DNA of 8,121 bases from Candidatus Omnitrophota bacterium (GTDB lineage Bacteria > Omnitrophota > Gorgyraeia > Duberdicusellales > 4484-171). A program made the position numbers and the translations under genes. Location of the stretch: positions 1 through 8,121 of the forward strand of contig JAFGHG010000023.1 in assembly GCA_016939345.1 (NCBI GenBank), in the 5' to 3' direction. Every line of letters starts with the position of its first letter. Within the stretch, counting starts at the first letter, position 1. The notes below the pieces were generated by a model, which worked only from the letters and a program-made list of their open reading frames with translations, had not been told where the DNA came from and searched no databases. Below, in pieces: positions 6,301 through 8,121 of the stretch.

Positions 6301-8121
6301 ATTTCTCTAACTGTTATTTCTATGCCGTTATTAGAAACTAATACATCTCCTTCTTTAATTTTATATTGTTTCTTCTTATGTTTATCTTTCCTAAAACCGC
6401 CAAAGGAGCTGCCATCAGCCTGGGCAAAACCAAATTGCACGCCGGGGGTGCAAGTTGCACCTACGAGGCGGAATAAGGTATTAAAAACGGGAGGAGAGGC
6501 TCTGCGGAACCCACCAGCCACGGAGAGGTAATCCGAGAGCTCCCTCCCGATATCAGTATTCCTTGGATTATTCCGAAAATATAGGACGATTTGCACTGAT
6601 TCAATTAGCTCAGAATATGCTGAATCTTCAGACCTCTGTGTGTAAAAAACAGCGGTAAGGACAAAAATTAATAATAAAGACATCATGAAAAAATAAACTG
6701 TAATCAGTCTGGAATTTTCAGCTAAATTATCTTCATATGCCTTATAAGCCTTTCTGATTTTGACATAAGCCTCTAATGTCTTTGCTACAGCCCAGGCCTG
6801 ATCGCTGCACCCTCTTGGCCAGTGAGGATAATTTGCATCTAAAACTTCTGAAATGCTCCCGATACCGGCTTCTTCTAAGTGCTCGATAAAAGGATAAAAA
6901 TAAGATATTATATGCTCCAATGACGCTTTGGAATACCTTTGGGCAACAACAAAAGCAAGGGCCCAGTCACCGAATAAATGCGGCCAGACTGTTCCATTAT
7001 GATAAGCAAGTTTTCTATTCGGCCAGTTCATGCTGTCATTTTCCGGACCTTCATAGTGGCCGCGGAAAGGAAATTCATCCTGCGACTTCGTTTCCTGAGA
7101 CAAAGTCCTAAGTCCAACCGGCGTAAGAAGCTTCTGCTCAACTATAGTTACCACTTTAATCTGCTGTTCCTGATTAAGAAGATCAGCGCTCAACACAGCA
7201 ATTACCTGATTAGGTCTTATTGCTTTATCCTGACAGGCATCTTTTGCAGCTTGGCTTTCTCTGGTTACTAACACATCTGCCAAATACCCTCCCTGTTCAT
7301 CAATCCAGAAGTATTTAACAAAATTATCTTTTACTTCTTGGGCGGTGGAATTTAATTCCTGGGCTGACTGCATCTTTCCGGATTTACTTAAAATACCAGA
7401 TACAAAAAGAAGAACCTCGTACCAACGGGCATTATTCTCGACTGTATAGCCAGCCCGCGCTGTTGCTGCCGGAAAATTTGTATCCATCCAGGTAAAGTGA
7501 GCCGGTGAATAAACCAATTTTGAATCACGATCCATCTTTATTCCATTTGGGGTACCCTGCATGTAGCCTGTAACTATTGATTCAAGAACTTGCGCTACAG
7601 TTCTCTCTCCGACAACTTCATTTAGAATCGTTTTATCTTTAGTTGTTTCGATATAATCCCTTACAGCCAAAACATATAATAAAGGAGCATCAACTGTATC
7701 ATAATTTCCGGCTTGCTCACCAGTTACAATATTGGGAAGCATTCCCCTGTCTTCGAATTTTCCAAAAGCAATTATTAAACCTTTGGCAATATCGAACATC
7801 CCTGCTTCAAGTACCCCGCCAAAACTGATAAATGTATCCCTTCCCCAATCTGAGAACCACGGGTATCCGGCGATAAGTGTATAGAACTTATCTCTCTTTG
7901 CAACCATATGCCATAATCCAAGAACAAGTTTCTGGACGAAAGAATCTTGGTTTAGCTGCTCGTCTTTAACCCTTTTTATCCTTTCTTTATTTGCATCAGA
8001 CCTCTGGGATAAAAATAAAGATATGTCATCATTCTCTGCTAATTTCGAAGATTCATCAACCAAAGCGCTCATTGCAGCCACTACCGGAAAAAACATCTGC
8101 CCCTGATTTCCGTCTTTGGCA
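1..8121 (-). CDS. Giant modular membrane protein, partial at both ends (2706+ residues)
   Basis: The minus-strand frame starting at base 8120 has no stop codon over 2706 consecutive codons, and neither a start nor a stop lies in the window. The translation is protein-like throughout: an N-terminal GDE_C/GH133-like glucosidase domain, about fifteen hydrophobic helices, a long charged coiled coil, two soluble modules with HE motifs, and a C-terminal multi-span region. Codon use is AT-rich and even (many TTA Leu, AAA Lys, ATA Ile codons), except in a GC-rich stretch at 6435-6549. Internal ATG codons exist but none sits at a domain boundary with a convincing ribosome-binding site, so I treat the frame as one gene. 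Single genes of this size with mixed carbohydrate-active and membrane modules are known in Omnitrophota and related PVC bacteria. The likely role is a cell-envelope protein with glucan-acting and membrane functions. The overall function is unknown. Confidence 0.95.
387..1073 (-). other. Polytopic membrane domain resembling Mpv17/PMP22 family (tentative)
   Basis: Residues 2350-2578 contain about six hydrophobic helices. From the second on they follow the layout of Mpv17/PMP22 proteins, small four-span membrane proteins of mitochondria and peroxisomes that also occur sporadically in bacteria. Shared features are a helix ending in GD (G2394-D2395), then an Arg-containing helix ending in GP (R2415, G2424-P2425), and a C-terminal segment with W2540, R2556 and YVSWK (Y2570-K2574). 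In human MPV17, as I recall it, the W-to-R and R-to-Y spacings of the C-terminal signature ending YLSWK are 16 and 14 residues, and here they are also 16 and 14. The usual WPxxQxxNF residues are mostly replaced and the middle loop is longer than usual. Membrane topology is confident; the family link is a by-eye inference. Confidence 0.5.
1146..1205 (-). other. Transmembrane helix closing the second HE module
   Basis: Residues 2306-2325 (VSFISFLLVLAQIPFIIWIF) are hydrophobic and are followed by KNKKRRDS, a basic cluster that would lie on the cytoplasmic side by the positive-inside rule. It begins the polytopic C-terminal region. Confidence 0.92.
1206..2351 (-). other. Second soluble module with degenerate HE motif (HEISAAISAVFPD)
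   Basis: Residues 1924-2305 form an alpha/beta module between two transmembrane helices. A strand-like run (RRLIIFVRNQGN) precedes SVIVHEISAAISAVFPD (H2026, E2027). This aligns with the HEAGAMLGRQHYD motif of the first module, again with Ala at the position of the middle zinc His, but Gly and the third His have become Ser and Phe. Further on are FLVHPQILHLEAY, VVLYNDIYPIPKALEES and AVFIGGQVNRCLFTAIRVF (C2186). The last loosely recalls the Gly...Cys nucleophile region of isochorismatase-like hydrolases, without enough support to assign it. The module is probably a structural or binding domain related to the first one. Confidence 0.4.
2352..2411 (-). other. Transmembrane helix
   Basis: Residues 1904-1923 (SYLLTAVIVILILGLGLYVL) are uniformly hydrophobic and are followed at once by KRDKINR. 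The positive charges at both ends make orientation ambiguous. It introduces the second HE-motif module, paralleling the hydrophobic helix before the first. Confidence 0.95.
2412..2870 (-). other. Helical linker region with acidic stretch and basic patch
   Basis: Residues 1751-1903 are predicted mostly helical from composition. They pass through a hydrophobic amphipathic part (ETVASLDTIAGFSDVLGLIE), an acidic part (DDLLSEYKDLDPETKEAKAI) and then a basic patch, NRRVRRRIGRFR, encoded at about 2483-2518. A polar spacer (EKKTDSNSDNS) leads to the next transmembrane helix. The basic patch next to the span suggests that this side is cytoplasmic. No family is recognised. Confidence 0.6.
2871..4115 (-). 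other. Long coiled coil, about 415 residues
   Basis: Residues 1336-1750 are almost free of Pro and Gly over long stretches and are rich in Lys, Glu, Gln, Ala and Leu, with heptad-like spacing of Leu/Ile. The region starts KHQEKKASLGQKILKSK and ends near QFLEEQLLTKTEEILSAVKP. A short break with Pro occurs near FPADPDS and another near RRLVPAQIRGDSS, suggesting at least three helical rods. The distal rod contains an approximate internal repeat built on [SQ]RL[EN]xA, with the second and third copies 29 residues apart. Such rods usually act as spacers or oligomerisation elements. Here it separates the central membrane cluster from the second half of the protein. Confidence 0.9.
4122..4598 (-). 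other. Central membrane cluster (three to four hydrophobic helices)
   Basis: Hydrophobic runs occur at residues 1175-1193 (ILGVIALTGLSLWLVIHLI), 1215-1234 (LLLLGLFLTGLGFVAARYVF), 1240-1256 (YFIYGVLAFIFISFILF) and 1307-1333 (TIWFVLAVLRGAMRLLVSLI and onward). The last contains two Arg residues and may be interfacial rather than spanning. A strongly basic loop (RVKIRPPARTRKQRQ) lies between the third and fourth, which by the positive-inside rule would be cytoplasmic. The cluster separates the first HE module from the coiled coil. Confidence 0.8.
4605..6023 (-). other. Soluble module with degenerate metzincin-type motif HEAGAMLGRQH
   Basis: Residues 700-1172 form a mixed alpha/beta region of no family I can name. 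Its most notable motif is TIIHEAGAMLGRQHYDNE (H839, E840, G846, H849). This matches the metzincin zinc-site pattern HExxHxxGxxH at positions 1, 2, 8 and 11 but has Ala (A843) in place of the middle zinc-binding His, so ordinary peptidase activity is unlikely. A strand-like stretch (GALYLDQSLF) and a hydrophobic helix precede the motif as they would in a metallopeptidase fold. After it come DQFAGFFKN, a region around PRGDPEHHLW, and an Arg/Lys-rich stretch containing YHYRQRLGQAVRIFGVGR. The module is bounded by hydrophobic helices on both sides. A related arrangement recurs at 1206-2351. Confidence 0.5.
6024..6086 (-). other. Hydrophobic helix, probable transmembrane segment
   Basis: Residues 679-699 (SLEIAALLSIFAISLLSSVL and onward) are hydrophobic apart from one Glu near the start and are followed by SRKEIKG. 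It is about 20 residues long and would suit a membrane span leading into the HE-motif module. A buried helix of a soluble domain is possible because it follows a beta-rich stretch directly. Confidence 0.6.
6225..6359 (-). other. CsrA-like beta-strand segment (tentative)
   Basis: Residues 588-632 read KIKEGDVLVSNNGIEITV, then REILGNLVILVIS, then KDKDDPQVCHVHKRK. The order resembles the CsrA/RsmA fold: a G-[ED]-x-[IV] strand, a turn, an I-x-I-x-V strand, E-[IV]-x-G, a V-x-[IL]-x-[IV] strand and a V-x-H-[RK] end. CsrA binds GGA motifs in mRNA as a dimer. Here the usual LxLxRK start and A-P turn are absent, so RNA binding is not implied. It may simply be a small beta-barrel spacer. The call rests on pattern resemblance by eye. 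Confidence 0.3.
6435..6549 (-). repeat. GC-rich palindromic block inserted in frame (candidate mobile or palindromic repeat element)
   Basis: About 115 bases at roughly 60% G+C sit in sequence of about 40% G+C or less. On the plus strand a perfect inverted repeat GGTGCAA-g-TTGCACC (6447-6461) is flanked by cgcc (6440-6443) and ggcg (6467-6470). A further ttgcac at 6435-6440 can pair instead with gtgcaa at 6448-6453, giving mutually exclusive hairpins. A second long stem has left arm 6488-6507 and right arm 6533-6549. It forms about 17 base pairs, including cgggagg/cctcccg, with single unpaired bases at 6495, 6499 and 6504 and a 25-base loop. The block encodes about residues 525-562 with codons (CTC, CGC, CCC, TCC) unlike its neighbours. 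It lies in a linker between the transmembrane helix and the CsrA-like segment, and it is close to 38 whole codons long. This resembles palindromic elements that insert into ORFs in frame, such as those of Rickettsia. That comparison is an analogy only; copy number cannot be seen here. Confidence 0.6.
6639..6707 (-). other. Transmembrane helix after the glucosidase domain
   Basis: Residues 472-494 are a continuous hydrophobic run (LITVYFFMMSLLLIFVLTAV and onward) with no charged residue. It is preceded by a Lys-rich amphipathic helix (VKIRKAYKAYEDN) that closes the glucosidase domain and followed by QRSEDS. It probably anchors the glucosidase domain to the membrane. The Lys/Arg-rich N-terminal flank favours that side, and so the glucosidase, being cytoplasmic by the positive-inside rule, but this is weak evidence in a protein with so many spans. 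Confidence 0.85.
6726..8121 (-). other. Glycogen debranching enzyme C-terminal domain (amylo-alpha-1,6-glucosidase, GH133-like)
   Basis: Residues 1-465 form an (alpha/alpha)6-barrel-type glucosidase domain of the GDE_C family, which hydrolyses alpha-1,6-linked glucose at glycogen or alpha-glucan branch points. Family signatures appear in order: GYPWFSDWGRDTF (P87-F97), GMLPN then NYDTVDAP (D144), AYHNGTVWPH (Y373-P380), and ISEVLD followed by PRGCSDQAWAV (E425, D428). In characterised glycogen debranching enzymes the Asp of the WGRD motif (here D95) and the Glu of the SEI/SEV motif (here E425) are the catalytic acid and base, and both are present, so the domain may be active. The start of the domain lies beyond base 8121. 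It is joined directly to a transmembrane helix, which is unusual for a family that normally works as soluble cytoplasmic enzymes. Other GH15-like clan members are a less likely alternative. Confidence 0.9.

Noticed and set aside
6262..6531. Plus-strand open frame of 89 codons ending inside the GC-rich block
   Set aside because: Most of it is antisense to the CsrA-like segment. Its Arg/Pro-rich tail comes only from the palindromic block. The minus-strand frame carries the protein-like domains on both sides.
6483..6549. True gene-ending intrinsic terminator
   Set aside because: The stem and U-run look right, but the ORF continues in frame on both sides with no stop or start nearby and the loop is large. 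It is kept only as a finding.
6920..7271. Two overlapping plus-strand open frames (6920-7111 and 6978-7271)
   Set aside because: Both are antisense to the debranching-enzyme domain, whose catalytic-site motifs show that the minus strand is the real coding strand.
1..8121. CRISPR arrays, tRNA or rRNA genes, insertion-sequence transposases
   Set aside because: No regularly spaced direct repeats, no cloverleaf or rRNA-like stretches and no transposase motifs were seen. The window is fully occupied by protein-coding sequence.

Overview
The whole 8121-base window lies inside one protein-coding gene on the minus strand. Read from base 8120 down to base 3, one frame stays open for 2706 codons, with no stop, no start that can be defended and no intergenic gap. 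Both ends of the protein are outside the window. The plus strand has only short antisense open frames (under about 100 codons) and no recognisable gene. Residue numbers below count from the first complete codon (bases 8118-8120 = residue 1).

Reading N- to C-terminus (right to left), the protein is modular. (1) Residues 1-465 are most of a glycogen-debranching-enzyme C-terminal domain (GDE_C, amylo-alpha-1,6-glucosidase, GH133-like) with its catalytic-site motifs present. (2) A transmembrane (TM) helix follows at 472-494. (3) Residues 525-562 are encoded by a GC-rich, strongly palindromic DNA block that looks inserted in frame. (4) A short CsrA-like beta segment lies at about 588-632, then a hydrophobic helix at 679-699. 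(5) Residues 700-1172 form a soluble module with the sequence HEAGAMLGRQH, which fits the metzincin zinc-site pattern except that the middle His is Ala. (6) A membrane cluster occupies 1175-1333. (7) A coiled coil of about 415 residues runs from 1336 to 1750, followed by an acidic helical stretch and a basic patch. (8) A TM helix lies at 1904-1923. (9) A second soluble module at 1924-2305 carries a more degenerate HE motif (HEISAAISAVF). (10) A polytopic C-terminal membrane region includes a stretch at 2350-2578 that resembles the Mpv17/PMP22 family, then more TM helices that run off the left edge.

The organism is probably a bacterium of the Planctomycetes-Verrucomicrobia-Chlamydiae neighbourhood, and Candidatus Omnitrophota is my best guess. 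The basis is the AT-rich coding sequence, the very large uninterrupted frame, and the mix of carbohydrate-active, coiled-coil and repeated membrane modules. Omnitrophota (for example Ca. Velamenicoccus archaeovorus) are known for single ORFs of thousands to tens of thousands of codons. This placement is an inference and no taxonomic marker is present.

In functional terms the window suggests a membrane-anchored giant protein. An alpha-glucan-hydrolysing domain is tethered by a TM helix to two TM-bounded protease-like but apparently inactive modules, separated by a long coiled-coil spacer and followed by a multi-span membrane domain. The GH133-like assignment is strong. The Mpv17, pseudo-metzincin and CsrA resemblances were found by eye and are tentative.
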